Below are positions 33,147 to 43,111 of a stretch of 64,000 bases of DNA, piece after piece. The DNA lies in contig CAVYYW010000042.1 of assembly GCA_963772845.1 (NCBI GenBank), forward strand, positions 1 through 64,000. The letters are read 5' to 3'. Under the pieces are notes generated by a model. It was not told the origin of the DNA, made no database searches, and saw only the letters and a program-made list of their open reading frames with translations. The number at the start of each line of letters is the position of its first letter. The first letter of the stretch is position 1. The translations under genes were made by a program, and so were the position numbers. Source of the DNA: CAVYYW01 sp963772845. Lineage in GTDB: Bacteria; Bacillota; Bacilli; Bacillales; Sporolactobacillaceae.

Positions 33147-34610
33147 ATGAACAGCGATGTGAAGAATCAACCTTTGCCAAGTGAAAGCAGAATTCCGCTT
33201 GTTGCGGTGTTGCTCTTTGGGGGATTCATAGCGATTCTAAATCAGACTTTATTGAACACAGCGATACCAAAAATTATGAGTGATTTGGATATATCAACAA
33301 GCTCAGCCCAATGGCTGACCACAGCATTTATGCTGACAAACGGAATTATGATTCCTATTACTGCCTTTCTTATCGGGACATTCAGCACCCGAAAGCTTTT
33401 CATAACGGCCATGAGTCTTTTTGCTATTGGGACGTTAGTGGCTGCCTTTTCACCTAACTTTCAGTTTTTGTTGACAGGAAGGATCATTCAGGCTGCCGGT
33501 GCTGGGATCATGATGCCGCTGATGCAGACGGTTCTATTGACGGTTTTCCCAGTTGAAAAACGCGGGCAGGCTATGGGAATGGTCGGGTTAGTTATTGCTT
33601 TCGCGCCTGCAATTGGGCCAACGTTATCAGGATGGTTGGTAGAACACCATTCTTGGAGACTATTATTCTATATTATTTTCCCGATCGCTGTGATAGACAT
33701 TATATTTGCGATTTTCATGCTTAAGAATGTCACGAAGCTTACGAAGCCTAAAATTGATATTATATCGATTATTTTATCCACGTTCGGCTTTGGAGGACTG
33801 CTTTATGGGTTAAGCAGTGCAGGAAGCAACGGATGGGGAAGCAAGGAAGTCTATATCAGTTTAATTGTTGGCGGGGTAGCTTTGATCGTATTCATTTGGC
33901 GGCAGCTAATTTTGAAAACGCCTATGCTTGAGTTCAGAGTGTTTAAAAACAAGGTCTTTCCATTAACAACAGCTATTAACATGATTGTGATGATGGCAAT
34001 GCTAGGAGCAGAATTGCTTCTGCCAATCTATATGCAAACCATGCGAGGCTTTACATCGCTTGAGTCGGGGCTATTGTTATTGCCTGGAGCGCTCGCGATG
34101 GGTGTTATGTCTCCTATTGCCGGAAGATTGTTTGATAAAATTGGTGCCAGGTTATTAGCTTTAATTGGTCTCGCGGATCTGGCAGCGATGACATGGATGT
34201 TAAGCGATATAACAGCATCGACATCGTTTACTTTCATCGCCACAGTCTATGCCGTCAGAATGCTGGGGATCGCAATGGTTATGATGCCTATTTCCACAGC
34301 AGGGCTTAATTCGCTTCCACAGCATTTAATCCCTCATGGCGCGGCTATGAATAATACGATGCGTCAAGTGGCCGGGGCGATCGGAACAGCTCTGCTTGTT
34401 ACGGTCATGTCAAACAGCACAACGAATTATTTAAGCAATAATAATCCGCCAAAAGGATTGTCAATGGCGGCAGCAAAAGCCAAGTTTACCTCTGATGCTA
34501 TGATTCATGGCATAAATGAGGCGTTCATGGTGGCGACTTTAATTGCTATCGTGGGACTAGTCCTTTCGTTCTTCATTAAGCCCTATAAGCGAACGAAGAA
34601 AGCTGCATAA
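33147..34610 (+). CDS. MFS multidrug efflux transporter, DHA2 family
   Basis: A 487-residue, 14-TM transporter. Signature pieces are FIAILNQTLLNTAIPKIM, QWLTTAFMLTNGIMIP, GRIIQAAGAGIMMPL and APAIGPTLSGWLVEHHSWR, typical of the LmrB/Bmr3-like branch. It exports drugs with the proton gradient. The promoter carries a TetR-type operator. It lies next to the broken TetR gene and the RND pump, which share the operator type. Confidence 0.88.
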   Translation: MNSDVKNQPLPSESRIPLVAVLLFGGFIAILNQTLLNTAIPKIMSDLDISTSSAQWLTTAFMLTNGIMIPITAFLIGTFSTRKLFITAMSLFAIGTLVAAFSPNFQFLLTGRIIQAAGAGIMMPLMQTVLLTVFPVEKRGQAMGMVGLVIAFAPAIGPTLSGWLVEHHSWRLLFYIIFPIAVIDIIFAIFMLKNVTKLTKPKIDIISIILSTFGFGGLLYGLSSAGSNGWGSKEVYISLIVGGVALIVFIWRQLILKTPMLEFRVFKNKVFPLTTAINMIVMMAMLGAELLLPIYMQTMRGFTSLESGLLLLPGALAMGVMSPIAGRLFDKIGARLLALIGLADLAAMTWMLSDITASTSFTFIATVYAVRMLGIAMVMMPISTAGLNSLPQHLIPHGAAMNNTMRQVAGAIGTALLVTVMSNSTTNYLSNNNPPKGLSMAAAKAKFTSDAMIHGINEAFMVATLIAIVGLVLSFFIKPYKRTKKAA

Positions 34611-34632
34611 CAATCAGCAATTATATATTTAA

Positions 34633-34663
34633 AAAAGGTTGGAGCGTATGCTCCAACCTTTTA
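34633..34663 (+). terminator. Terminator after MFS gene
   Basis: A 12-bp stem AAAAGGTTGGAG-CGTATG-CTCCAACCTTTT. Confidence 0.88.
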
Positions 34664-34703
34664 ACTTGTATAAGAGGACCCATTAGCGGATGAATGCTGT
34701 CTT

Positions 34704-35582
34704 CTATATACATTTCACATTAAAATAAGTTGCGATGGTTCTTTTTTCATCGTTAATTGAAGCCAGACCTTGTAGATTAGCCAGCATGCCTTGAATAATG
34801 ACCGGTCTTGGATTTTCGTTCTGCATTTCGCTTTCAATGAATTCTACCGATGCAGTGAACTCTTCGGCGTTTTCGCTTTCCTGTTACCGCATTTTTTATT
34901 TTATCAAGCGCTAGTTGGACATCATGGAGGGTAAGATGATCCTCGTCACCCGGGTCATTCACACCGGTGATCTTCATTTCTCCATTCAAGAAGAGGGGGT
35001 TCATCAGATTGAGCGAGCCCATGTAACGATATCATCGAATCGGCGAACAATATACGTGGCAAGCGTATGAAAGTCCAGATTTATTTGATCGATAATAAAT
35101 AATTTCACATAGGTTTGAATAAGGCCGTCTAATAATAGGCACAGGTCGATAATATATGGCTCAGCAATATCGCCGTAATGAGCTTTTATTCGTACTTTAT
35201 ATGAAGAAAGTGTTTCGGTCCTTATTTTTTTCATGAATTTGTGCAAATCATTATGGAAGGGTAAAGCCTGTTCACGCATGTGCATGATGAAAAATTCACT
35301 GTGCTTAAAAATCTCTTCCAAATGAATTTCGATTTGCTTTATTAATAGTTCTTTCGGGTTTATGTTAAGATTTTCAGCAGAATTCACTTTTTCCCTAATG
35401 ATATCTGAATAATAATAAAAAATATTTAAGAGCAGCTCTTCCTTCGATTTGAAATATAAATAGACCGCCCCTTTTGATACATTTGCATGGGTTGCAATCT
35501 CCTGAACACTCGTATTATAGAAGCCATGTTCAGCAAATAATTTTATTGCAGATTCTATAATTAATTTCTTTTTTTCTTTCAT
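34704..35582 (-). pseudogene. TetR family regulator, two frameshifts
   Basis: The N-terminal 190 residues are intact: IIESAIKLFAEHGFYNTSV, VSKGAVYLYFKSKEELL and RFDDIVTWARS. The frame then breaks near 35015 and again near 34880. Joined, the C-terminal part ends with PVIIQGMLANLQG and YFNVKCI, paralogous to the end of the TetR protein at 6.5-7.3 kb. The DNA-binding domain could still be made. It presumably controls the flanking MFS and RND genes through the TGACCnnnnGGTCA-like sites. Confidence 0.8.
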
Positions 35583-35614
35583 TTGGTACTAGCCTCCACA
35601 ACTAATAAGAATAA

Positions 35615-35628
35615 TGACCAGTCGGTTC
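35615..35628. promoter_or_regulatory. TetR-type operator upstream of the tetR gene
   Basis: TGACCAGTCGGTTC, a variant of the operator at 33053 and 35733, lies about 33 bases before the TetR start codon, as for autorepression. Confidence 0.6.
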
Positions 35629-35725
35629 TATTGTAACTCAAAATGTATCGTTAGACAATCTACCAATTTATCTGGCTGTAAACAAAGAGTTTAGAACAGA
35701 TCATCGGTTATTTAAAAAGTTAATA

Positions 35726-35776
35726 TTGACATTGACTGATTGGTCAGGTAGTGTTTTTGTTGTGACTAGTCGGTCA
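35726..35776 (+). promoter_or_regulatory. RND-gene promoter with two TetR-type operators
   Basis: TTGACA and TAGTGT are 17 bases apart. TGACTGATTGGTCA lies in the spacer (35733-35746). A second site TGACTAGTCGGTCA (35763-35776) covers the early transcribed region, before a GAAAGGCGG ribosome site. Confidence 0.78.
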
Positions 35777-35803
35777 ATCAGTTAGAAAGGCGGAAAAACA
35801 AAC

Positions 35804-38800
35804 ATGCGGCGAATCATCCAGTTTTCTTTAAATAACAAATTTGCACTATGGCTTTTGACACTTATTGTGGTGGTGGCAGGGTTGTATTCAGCTACAACAA
35901 TGAAAATGGAAACCTTACCGAATATCACGACACCGGTAATGACGGTTTCTGCAGCAGATCCTGGAGCGACTCCAGAGGAAGTTGATCAAGCAGTCACTCA
36001 GCCGATCGAGCAGGCTGTTCAAAATATTGCAGGCGTTGATACGGTTTCGTCCAGTTCATACAAAAATGCCTCGTCGGTTCAAGTTGAATTTAAATTTGAT
36101 ACAGACCTGGATAAAGCAGAAACGAAATTAAAAGAATCCATAAGCAACATTAAATTTCCCGATAACGTTCAAAATCCTAAAGTAACACGGATGTCCATTA
36201 ACGCTTTTCCTATTATTACGTTAAGTGTTTCCAATCCTGATCATTCTCTTGCCAAGCTTACCGATACAGTAAATAAAAAATTGGTTCCTAACTTAAAAGG
36301 AATTGAAGGCGTTTCGGCAGTTGATGTCTCAGGTCAGGAAGTTAATGAAGTCGATCTTACGTTTAAGCAGGATCAATTAAAGAAATATGGGTTAGATGAA
36401 AAAACGGTGCAAAACGTCATTCAAGGCGATAATGTTTCCTATCCACTAGGCCTTTATAATTTCAAAGATTCACAGCAATCTGTTGTGATTGGCAGGAAGT
36501 TTACAAGTGTTGAGGATTTAAAAAATCTTCCTATCACTGCAGGGCAAGCGGGGCAGGCCAAGCACAAGGTCAATCTGCAGCTTCACAAGCATCACGCCCA
36601 TCATCAGCGGGCTCGGCCACTGGCGGGAAACTGCCGACTGTTAAGCTTGGTGATCTTGCCCAAATAAAAAGTGCAGGAAAATCAGAGTCGATCAGCCGGA
36701 CAAACGGTGAACCATCAATAGCCATCCAAGTCGTTAAATCATCTGATGCAAATACAGTAGATGTTGGAAATGCTGTAAATGATGAAATGACCAAGCTGAA
36801 GAAAGCAAATCCAGGCTTGCACATTACGACAACAATGGATCAGTCAAAACCGATTAAAGACTCGGTCAGAGCGATGCTTGAAAAAGCCATTCTTGGTGCG
36901 ATTTTTGCAATGATTATCATTTTGCTATTTTTAAGGAATTTCAAATCGACGCTGATTTCCGTCGTGTCCATTCCTTTATCTTTGTTAATAGGCATCATCA
37001 TTTTAAAACAAATGAATATTACATTAAATATCATGACGCTTGGTGCAATGACGGTTGCCATTGGCCGGGTGGTTGATGATTCCATAGTTGTTATCGAAAA
37101 TATCTATAGGCGAATGTCACTTCCTGGCGAAAAGCTACAGGGAAAAGAACTAATAAGTGCGGCAACCCGAGAAATGTTTATGCCGATCATGAGTTCAACG
37201 ATTGTAACGATTGCGGTATTCCTGCCGATGGGTCTAGTAACAGGAATGATTGGTCAGATCTTTTTACCATTTGCTTTAACGATCGTGTTTTCTTTACTTG
37301 CTTCCTTACTTGTGGCGATAACCATTGTTCCAATGCTTGCCCACAGTTTCTTTAAAAAAGGATTAAAGATAAAAGAAAAGCATGAGCCAAAGCCCTCGAA
37401 AGCGGCTGGGTTTTATAAGAAAGTATTAAACTGGAGTTTAAATCATAAATGGATCACGTCGATTGCAGCTGTATTGCTGCTTGTGGGTTCATTATGTCTT
37501 GTGCCATTTATCGGAGTCAGCTTCATTGGTTCCGATCAGCAAAAAATGGTGGCCGCAACTTACAGTCCGGGACCTGGTGAAACACTTGCGGATGTTAAGA
37601 AGGTTGGAACTGAGGCTGAGAAATATTTTAACGGCCGAAAGAATGTCAAGACCATCCAATATTCCATTGGCGGAAGCAATCCGATGGCTATGGGACAAGG
37701 GGAGAGTAACAATGCCTTATTCTATGTTCAGTATAATGATAAGACACCGAATTTCACAGCTGAACAGGATAAAGTCATGGCCCATCTTAAAAAGATGACA
37801 GACAAAGGTACGTGGGGAACAATGGATTTCTCATCTACTGGAAGTTCGAATAATTTAACCGTCACGGCATTTGGCGACAATATCGATCAGATTAAGCCGG
37901 TCATTAATAAGATTCAAGGGATAATGAAGAAGAATAAAAATCTTAAAAATGTCGATTCTTCTTTATCTAAGAACTATGTGGAATACACATTAAACGTGGA
38001 CCAAAAAAAATTAGCCCAGCTCGGTTTGACCACTGCCCAAATTGGTGCTTCACTCGGTCAGAATAATCAACAGCAGGTGCTGACGACCATTAAGAAAGAT
38101 GGAAAAGACGTTAATGTGTATCTTGAGAGTGATACGAAGAATTATGACAGCATTAATGACTTAACAAATAATAAGATCCAGTCACCACTGGGCAAATCTG
38201 TAAAAATATCAGATGTCGCCAAGGTGGAAAAGGGGGAAACCTCCGATACAATTACGCGTAAAAATGGTGATATATATGCCAGTGTAACAGGTCAGGTGAC
38301 ATCGAAAGACGTTTCTTCAGTGAGTTCAACTGTGCAAAAACAAGTGGACAAATTAGACCTTCCTTCTGGCGTGAAAACGTCCATGGGCGGCGTTACTGAA
38401 AACATTAACAGTTCCTTTAAACAGCTTGGCTTGGCAATGCTCGCTGCCATTGCGATTGTCTACTTGATTCTAGTGATCACATTTGGCAGTGCACTCGCAC
38501 CATTAGCGATTCTTTTCTCGCTGCCATTTGTCATTATCGGTGCATTTGTAGGGCTGTTCCTGACAGGTGAAACCATAAGTATTTCTGTAATGATCGGTGC
38601 GCTTATGCTGATTGGTATTGTCATCACCAACGCCATCGTGTTGATTGACAGGGTTATTCGCAAGGAAAAAGAAGGCCTGCCAACAAGAGAAGCAATCCTT
38701 GATGCGGCATCCATTCGCTTAAGACCGATTCTCATGACAGCTATTGCAACAATCGGTGCTCTATTGCCGCTTGCGATCGGCCTTGAAGGGAATGGGGGAT

Positions 38801-38940
38801 TAATTTCTAAGGGGTTAGGCATTTCAGTTATTGGCGGTATAACAAGCTCTACATTGTTAACCTTGATTATCGTGCCCCTCGTTTATGAATTATTTATGAG
38901 ACGACGAAATAAAAAGCGATTGAACAAAGATCAAAACTAA
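35804..38940 (+). pseudogene. RND (AcrB/SwrC-type) efflux transporter, one frameshift
   Basis: About 1045 residues if joined. The first part (to 36560) has a TM helix, METLPNITTPVMTVSAADPGAT (shown in part) and the porter-domain VTQPIEQAVQNIAGV. The frame changes near 36560 inside a Gln/Ala/Ser-rich linker. The second frame runs to the end with GRVVDDSIVVIENIYRR (TM4 Asp pair), then GVSFIG and IAIVYLILVITFG, and ends at TM12. Gram-positive members such as SwrC (YerP) confer resistance to surfactin and antibiotics and need no outer-membrane partner. The break lies in a spacer region, so sequencing error is a real alternative. Confidence 0.85.
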
Positions 38941-38943
38941 CGG

Positions 38944-38980
38944 AATCCCTAAGGGAACATTGTTCCTTTGGGGGTTTTTT
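38944..38980 (+). terminator. Terminator after RND gene
   Basis: AATCCCTAAGGGAACA and TGTTCCTTTGGGGGTT form a stem followed by a T run. Confidence 0.85.
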
Positions 38981-39015
38981 ATGAAGTTTCATGGCCGCGT
39001 GTGAGCGTGTGAGCT

Positions 39016-39076
39016 TTCGACAAAATCCGGGGAATTCCGGGGCGTGACAGGCACTGTGATCACAGGCACTGTGATC
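39016..39076 (+). repeat. Copy of the TTCGACA...GGGGCGTGACAGGCAC repeat, with duplicated tail
   Basis: TTCGACAAAATCCGGGG is followed by AATTCCGGGGCGTGACAGGCAC, then ACTGTGATCACAGGCACTGTGATC, so part of the unit is repeated. A terminator-like hairpin GCCGCTTT...AGAAGCGGC with Ts follows at 39123-39150. Confidence 0.75.
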
Positions 39077-39288
39077 CATTTGGGGATTTCTTTCGTTAGC
39101 TTAAATGAACACCCTTTTTTGTGCCGCTTTCTAAAAGAAGCGGCTTTTTATTTTAATTGATACATATATCTGAACATTAAAATAAATTAATCGTGTGGCG
39201 TGATATCGTTTTAGTAAGACGTTTAGGGATAATAAACAAAGAAATGAGATCTAATTTAGGGTTTACCGATAGAATGTAATTACCCAGC

Positions 39289-39312
39289 GACAAATTTCCC
39301 GGGAAATTTGTC
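39289..39312. other. 24-bp perfect palindrome
   Basis: GACAAATTTCCC is followed immediately by its reverse complement. It lies in a 480-bp stretch (39152-39636) without any other recognisable feature. It has no T run, so it is not a standard terminator. It could be an operator or a mobile-element end. Confidence 0.6.
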
Positions 39313-39636
39313 TAGTTAAGTCGATATTCTTAAGAGAAAGAGGGTATGACCCAAAATCCTAGGCAGGAGAAATTTGCAATGTGAAGAATAGATAGTTTAA
39401 GAGTAGTTTTGTCTTGGCATTAGCAAGATAACAAAGTGCTTTCTCTTCAATTTTATGAGGAAATAGAAGGTCCAATCCTGGATTTTCTTACACTGAAGCT
39501 AGCAAAGAATGTATCGTGCAAGTTATTTAAAAACGGGAAAAGTAGAACAGTCGCGCTCTGAGAGTCTAGATCTATCAGTATTACTTTCTAAATTGTGACA
39601 GTGATTAGGTTAATTAAATGGAAGGAGAGATTCGTA

Positions 39637-40047
39637 ATGGGCAAAGTTACCCCTTTTTTAATGTTCGAAGGAAACGCGGAAGAAGCTATGAATTACTATA
39701 CCTCTTTAATTGAACAATCGGAAATTGTTAGAGTTGCACGTTATGGAGCAAACGAAGCAGGTGAAGAAGGAAGTATCATGCAAGCGGTATTTTCATTAAA
39801 AGGGCAGGAAATTATGTGCATTGATAGCGCTGTTAAGCACGACTTTTCTTTTACACCCTCAATATCTTTGTTTATTGAATGTGATTCTGAAGAAGAAGTG
39901 AATCGGCTTTATGAAAATTTGGCAAAAGGCGGGAGTATTCTCATGCCAATGGATGCTTACCCTTTTAGTCAGAAATTCGGATGGGTAGTAGATAAGTTTG
40001 GTGTGTCATGGCAGTTGAACCTTCCAAAAGACATTTCGGAAACTTAA
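39637..40047 (+). CDS. PhnB-like VOC family protein
   Basis: A 136-residue protein starting TPFLMFEGNAEEAMNYYTSL, with GQEIMCIDS, SLFIECDSEEEVNRLYE and the C-terminal FGWVVDKFGVSWQL. This is the PhnB/3-demethylubiquinone-methyltransferase-like branch of the VOC superfamily, of unknown enzymatic role in Firmicutes. ATG 39637 follows GGAAGGAGAG; the longer frame upstream has no ribosome site. A terminator follows at 40046-40084. Confidence 0.87.
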   Translation: MGKVTPFLMFEGNAEEAMNYYTSLIEQSEIVRVARYGANEAGEEGSIMQAVFSLKGQEIMCIDSAVKHDFSFTPSISLFIECDSEEEVNRLYENLAKGGSILMPMDAYPFSQKFGWVVDKFGVSWQLNLPKDISET

Positions 40048-40084
40048 AAAAGCTGGGAGAGATCAATTCTCTCCCAGCTTTTTT
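40046..40084 (+). terminator. Terminator after the PhnB-like gene
   Basis: AAAAAAGCTGGGAGA and TCTCCCAGCTTTTTT form a long stem overlapping the stop codon. Confidence 0.9.
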
Positions 40085-40093
40085 GTGACAGCT

Positions 40094-40123
40094 TTCGACA
40101 TAGACCGGGGCGTGACAGGCACC
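40094..40123 (+). repeat. Copy of the GGGGCGTGACAGGCAC repeat
   Basis: TTCGACATAGACCGGGGCG then TGACAGGCACC, directly after a terminator. Confidence 0.8.
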
Positions 40124-40139
40124 CCCTTTCCTTTATCTC

Positions 40140-40892
40140 CTACGATCCACGTATGGGTAAACTAGGATCCTTGAGTTGAAATTCATAGGTAATGCCGTCA
40201 ACAAGGCCAACCACTTTATCGCTGTCATACAAATCAAGCATAAAACCAGCCATTTGTTTAGCTGTGTGAAATTTTGGAATAGAGCCCTCGTATTCGAAAT
40301 TATCAAGATCCATTGAGCGCTGAGCGAATTCTGTCTCTGTTGCTGCCGGAGCGAGCACCTTTGCCTGCATTTTAGCGCCTTTTCCTTTCAGCTCTTGAGC
40401 AAGACCCTCAGTAAAGGCACTAACGTAGAATTTCGTCGCACAATAGGTAACTGCATCGGCAACAATCGTGTAACCGCCGCCTGAGGAAACATTAATAAGC
40501 TGAGTTCCTTCAATGTTTTCGTAGTCTCTGGCAAAAAGAGAGGAGAGGATTGTTAAAGCTTCGATGTTTAAATGAAGCATATCCCCAATCTTATCCAGGT
40601 TCTGTTCAGCTACTGAAGCGAAATTACCAAACCCTGCATTGTTAACCCAGGTTTCAATTTGAAAATCCTTGAGACTTTCGTAAAACTTATAGGCATTGTC
40701 TGGAATGGACAGGTCAGTGGTTCGAATAACGACATCAGAATCCTTATTGATTTTCGCAACCTCTGACTTTAATTCTTCAAGTTTATCTTCTCGGCGTGCA
40801 GCAATAATTAAGTTTTTTCCGCGAGCCGCCAAAGCAAGAGCTGTTTCGTAGCCGATCCCTGAACTGGCACCTGTGATTACTGAGTATTTCAT
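40140..40892 (-). CDS. Short-chain dehydrogenase/reductase
   Basis: A 250-residue classical SDR: cofactor motif TGASSGIGYETA (about 7-18), NNAGFG (about 88), catalytic Ser in INVSSGGGY and YCATKFYVSAF with Tyr and Lys. AAGGAGG precedes the ATG. It is divergent from a MerR regulator with a palindromic operator between them, so it is probably that regulator's target. The substrate, likely an aldehyde, ketone or alcohol, is unknown. Confidence 0.9.
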   Translation of the reverse strand: MKYSVITGASSGIGYETALALAARGKNLIIAARREDKLEELKSEVAKINKDSDVVIRTTDLSIPDNAYKFYESLKDFQIETWVNNAGFGNFASVAEQNLDKIGDMLHLNIEALTILSSLFARDYENIEGTQLINVSSGGGYTIVADAVTYCATKFYVSAFTEGLAQELKGKGAKMQAKVLAPAATETEFAQRSMDLDNFEYEGSIPKFHTAKQMAGFMLDLYDSDKVVGLVDGITYEFQLKDPSLPIRGS

Positions 40893-40955
40893 TTGATTGC
40901 CTCCTTGATTTTTAATTCGTTTACCTATTCAGTTGATATGGTGTTATTATAATGT

Positions 40956-40971
40956 TTAGAGTGAACTCTAA
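40956..40971. promoter_or_regulatory. Candidate MerR operator
   Basis: TTAGAGT-GA-ACTCTAA is a perfect inverted repeat between the divergent SDR and merR genes, beside a TATAAT at 40946-40951. AdhR-type MerR proteins use comparable sites. Confidence 0.65.
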
Positions 40972-41020
40972 GTCAAATCATAATCTGCTGAGGTTAAACA
41001 GAGGAATCTGGAGGAAAAGT

Positions 41021-41377
41021 ATGTACTCAATCAGTGAAGCATCTAAATTACTAGAAGTAAGTACCCACACGTTGCGGTATTATGAAAAGGAACAGCTAAT
41101 AGAGCCAGACCGCAGCCAGCACGGCGAGAGAATTTATAATGATAATCACATAAAATGGCTTGAATTCGTGATGAAATTAAGGCAAACTCAGATGCCAATT
41201 ATGAAAATAAGAGAATATGCCCGATTATATAAAGAAGGCGATCAAACCTCGGATGCACGTTTAAAGCTACTTGAAGATCATCGCAGCTCAATTCAAGCAC
41301 AGCTAAGTAATTTAGTAACGACAGATAAAATGCTCGAGAAGAAAATCGCAGCATACAAGGCCTTTATTAGCGTCTAA
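41021..41377 (+). CDS. MerR family transcriptional regulator
   Basis: A 118-residue regulator starting MYSISEASKLLEVSTHTLRYYEKEQLI, the MerR winged-helix motif, followed by LEFVMKLRQTQMPIMKIREYA and a C-terminal dimerisation coiled coil. No Cys-rich metal site is present, so it resembles aldehyde- or thiol-stress sensors of the AdhR group. ATG 41021 follows GGAGGAAAAGT; the longer in-frame ORF starts in the operator region. A terminator follows. Confidence 0.88.
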   Translation: MYSISEASKLLEVSTHTLRYYEKEQLIEPDRSQHGERIYNDNHIKWLEFVMKLRQTQMPIMKIREYARLYKEGDQTSDARLKLLEDHRSSIQAQLSNLVTTDKMLEKKIAAYKAFISV

Positions 41378-41409
41378 ATGTGTTTTGGCATAAAGTTTAA
41401 ATGAAGCAA

Positions 41410-41446
41410 AAAGATGGCAGCTTAATTATCGGCTGCCATCTTTTTA
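41410..41446 (+). terminator. Terminator after merR
   Basis: An AAGATGGCAGC...GCTGCCATCTT hairpin is followed by TTT. Confidence 0.9.
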
Positions 41447-41470
41447 TATAGATATTAACGCTCAGGGGGA

Positions 41471-41519
41471 TTCGACAAAAACCGGGGCGTGACAGGCACC
41501 TAACCTAGGCACCTAACCT
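41471..41519 (+). repeat. Copy of the GGGGCGTGACAGGCAC repeat plus CACCTAACCTAGG tandem
   Basis: TTCGACAAAAACCGGGGCG then TGACAGGCACC, followed by CTAACCTAGGCACCTAACCT, a short direct duplication. Confidence 0.78.
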
Positions 41520-41997
41520 AACTTAAATACATCGTATACCCCATATAAAGCGTAGCGAGTGTAATGAGTATCATGAAAACATGTTCGACAGATCCGCCAG
41601 TCCGGGTATAAAGCGGCAGTCTGACCTTAAGCTTAATCGGCCAAAGAAAGGCGATGCCTCTGGTAGTTGCTGCATCAAGTAATAAATGACTGGCAATACC
41701 GATGAGAAGGCCGGAGCGTATACCAGTTGGGACTGAAAAAAATGATAAAACAGCACCCAGAGCAATCATAAACAACAGGCTATGCGTGACTGTCCGATGA
41801 CCAAACAATAGGCGGATAATGTGGGAAAGCAGCGGCAATTTGCGGCCGATTTTCGATCCGGTATGGCAAATATCCGGAATAATTGCGCCGATTATGCAGG
41901 CGCCAAGAAAAAACGGGTTGTTTGGAAACATGTCTGAAAAGAATTGAGCTGCCTCTCCAGCAGCCAATCCAGCAATAATATGTGTTTTTCCTGTCAT
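41518..41997 (-). CDS. YdjM-like membrane-bound metal-dependent hydrolase (DUF457)
   Basis: 159 residues with four hydrophobic segments. Family motifs are THIIAGLAAGE at the start, IIPDICHTGSKIG, HRTVTHSLLF and GIASHLLLDAATTRG. Members are putative membrane metal-dependent hydrolases; in enterobacteria YdjM is LexA-regulated. Function unknown. Part of the 3' repeat at 41471-41519 touches its stop codon. Confidence 0.85.
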   Translation of the reverse strand: MTGKTHIIAGLAAGEAAQFFSDMFPNNPFFLGACIIGAIIPDICHTGSKIGRKLPLLSHIIRLLFGHRTVTHSLLFMIALGAVLSFFSVPTGIRSGLLIGIASHLLLDAATTRGIAFLWPIKLKVRLPLYTRTGGSVEHVFMILITLATLYMGYTMYLS

Positions 41998-42154
41998 TGC
42001 AATGATCCTTTCTCTTGCTGTTCTAATCTTAGAGGTACGAACACTGTTCCTATCATATCATTTTTCAAAGCGAATTTACGATAGGATTTAAGTCACAGAA
42101 GTAAGCAGAAAGGAGGAAAGTGTGCATTATGTGGAGCAGAAATTAATCAAATCA

Positions 42155-42190
42155 AAAAACGCCGGGGCATGTGAATGCCTCGACGTTTTT
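42155..42190. terminator. Terminator hairpin
   Basis: AAAAACGCCGGGGCAT-GTGA-ATGCCTCGACGTTTTT is symmetric and could act in both directions; it lies downstream of the DUF4396 gene. Confidence 0.8.
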
Positions 42191-42218
42191 CGACATATTC
42201 CGGGGCGTGACAGGCACG
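42189..42218 (+). repeat. Copy of the GGGGCGTGACAGGCAC repeat
   Basis: TTCGACATATTCCGGGGCG then TGACAGGCAC, overlapping the T run of a terminator. Confidence 0.78.
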
Positions 42219-42226
42219 AACTACAA

Positions 42227-42985
42227 CTACATCCCTTCCTTGATGCCTCCCTTGACGAGAAGCCAGTTTGCTGGGTAGCTTGTTGCTGTCCCCAGGATCA
42301 TCGCAACCTGCATCATAAACCAATAGATGGCAGTGTTCGGTTCTGGCGGTTTGGTAAACAATAGATAGTGAGCGATAGCCATCCAGCCGAACATGCCAAT
42401 TTCAAAGGCAATCAAAGACAGCGTATCCGCTTTAATCGCTTCTACAAAGCCTTTTCCCCAGCTCATGCTTCCACCCATTTTCCGGTCCATCGGGACAATT
42501 GAAAAAACCTGAAAAAAGACCCCGAAAATATAAGCAAGAATAAATTCAACCGTATAGTGAGCAAAAAGAGTTGATCCGGCTATGGTGAGTCCGGTTAACA
42601 GGACAAATGGTGCGCCAACGGCATCACCCATGGTACACCCGCTGGAACAATGACTTGTTGAAACAAAGACACTTTGCCAAAACGGTTTATCGCCATGCAT
42701 GCTTTCGTGGTCGTGCCCTTCATGTGAGCTATGATCGTGCTCATGATCATGATCGCTATGATTGCTGTTTGCTTTTGACCGGCCCATCACCCAGTAAAAC
42801 CAGATGGCGAATGGTCCTAAATAAAGACCCTGAATCGGCCAAACAATATTCATAATGGTCATCGGCTGAGGGTTTTTCATCACGTCTATAAGGATCACCA
42901 AGGCAGATATGATGCCGATAATAATTGTAATATAAGATATAATCCTGATCGTATCGATTGCTCTCACTCCTTTTAAAAAAGTCAT
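42227..42985 (-). CDS. DUF4396 membrane protein, His-rich, copper-linked
   Basis: About 252 residues. The first two membrane segments are followed by a cytoplasmic or external loop rich in His and Asp (HSDHDHEHDHSSHEGHDHE), then HCSSGCTMGDAVGAPFV, the DUF4396 core with two Cys, and four more membrane segments ending WLLVKGGIKEGM. Metal binding by the loop is inferred from composition. It is divergent from csoR-copA and a CsoR-type GGGGGTAT site lies just before it, so a copper role is likely. No clear ribosome site precedes the ATG. Confidence 0.8.
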   Translation of the reverse strand: MTFLKGVRAIDTIRIISYITIIIGIISALVILIDVMKNPQPMTIMNIVWPIQGLYLGPFAIWFYWVMGRSKANSNHSDHDHEHDHSSHEGHDHESMHGDKPFWQSVFVSTSHCSSGCTMGDAVGAPFVLLTGLTIAGSTLFAHYTVEFILAYIFGVFFQVFSIVPMDRKMGGSMSWGKGFVEAIKADTLSLIAFEIGMFGWMAIAHYLLFTKPPEPNTAIYWFMMQVAMILGTATSYPANWLLVKGGIKEGM

Positions 42986-42988
42986 GGT

Positions 42989-43009
42989 TCAGCTATACCC
43001 CCTGCCCGT
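42989..43009 (-). promoter_or_regulatory. Candidate CsoR site upstream of the DUF4396 gene
   Basis: On the minus strand ACGGGCAGGGGGTATAG resembles the csoR operator (TATACGGGGGTATA). It lies directly before the start codon. Confidence 0.5.
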
Positions 43010-43111
43010 AAATTTAAACTTGCGAATAAAAACCAAGCGATCTATCATTTTTTTTAAACATAAAGCTTATATTTAATAATAAATAACATCAAAACTTAAG
43101 AGGTAAATAAG

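Noticed and set aside
38894..39079. Minus-strand ORF over the terminator and repeat after the RND gene
   Set aside because: It overlaps the RND stop, a terminator and a repeat copy, and has no family resemblance.
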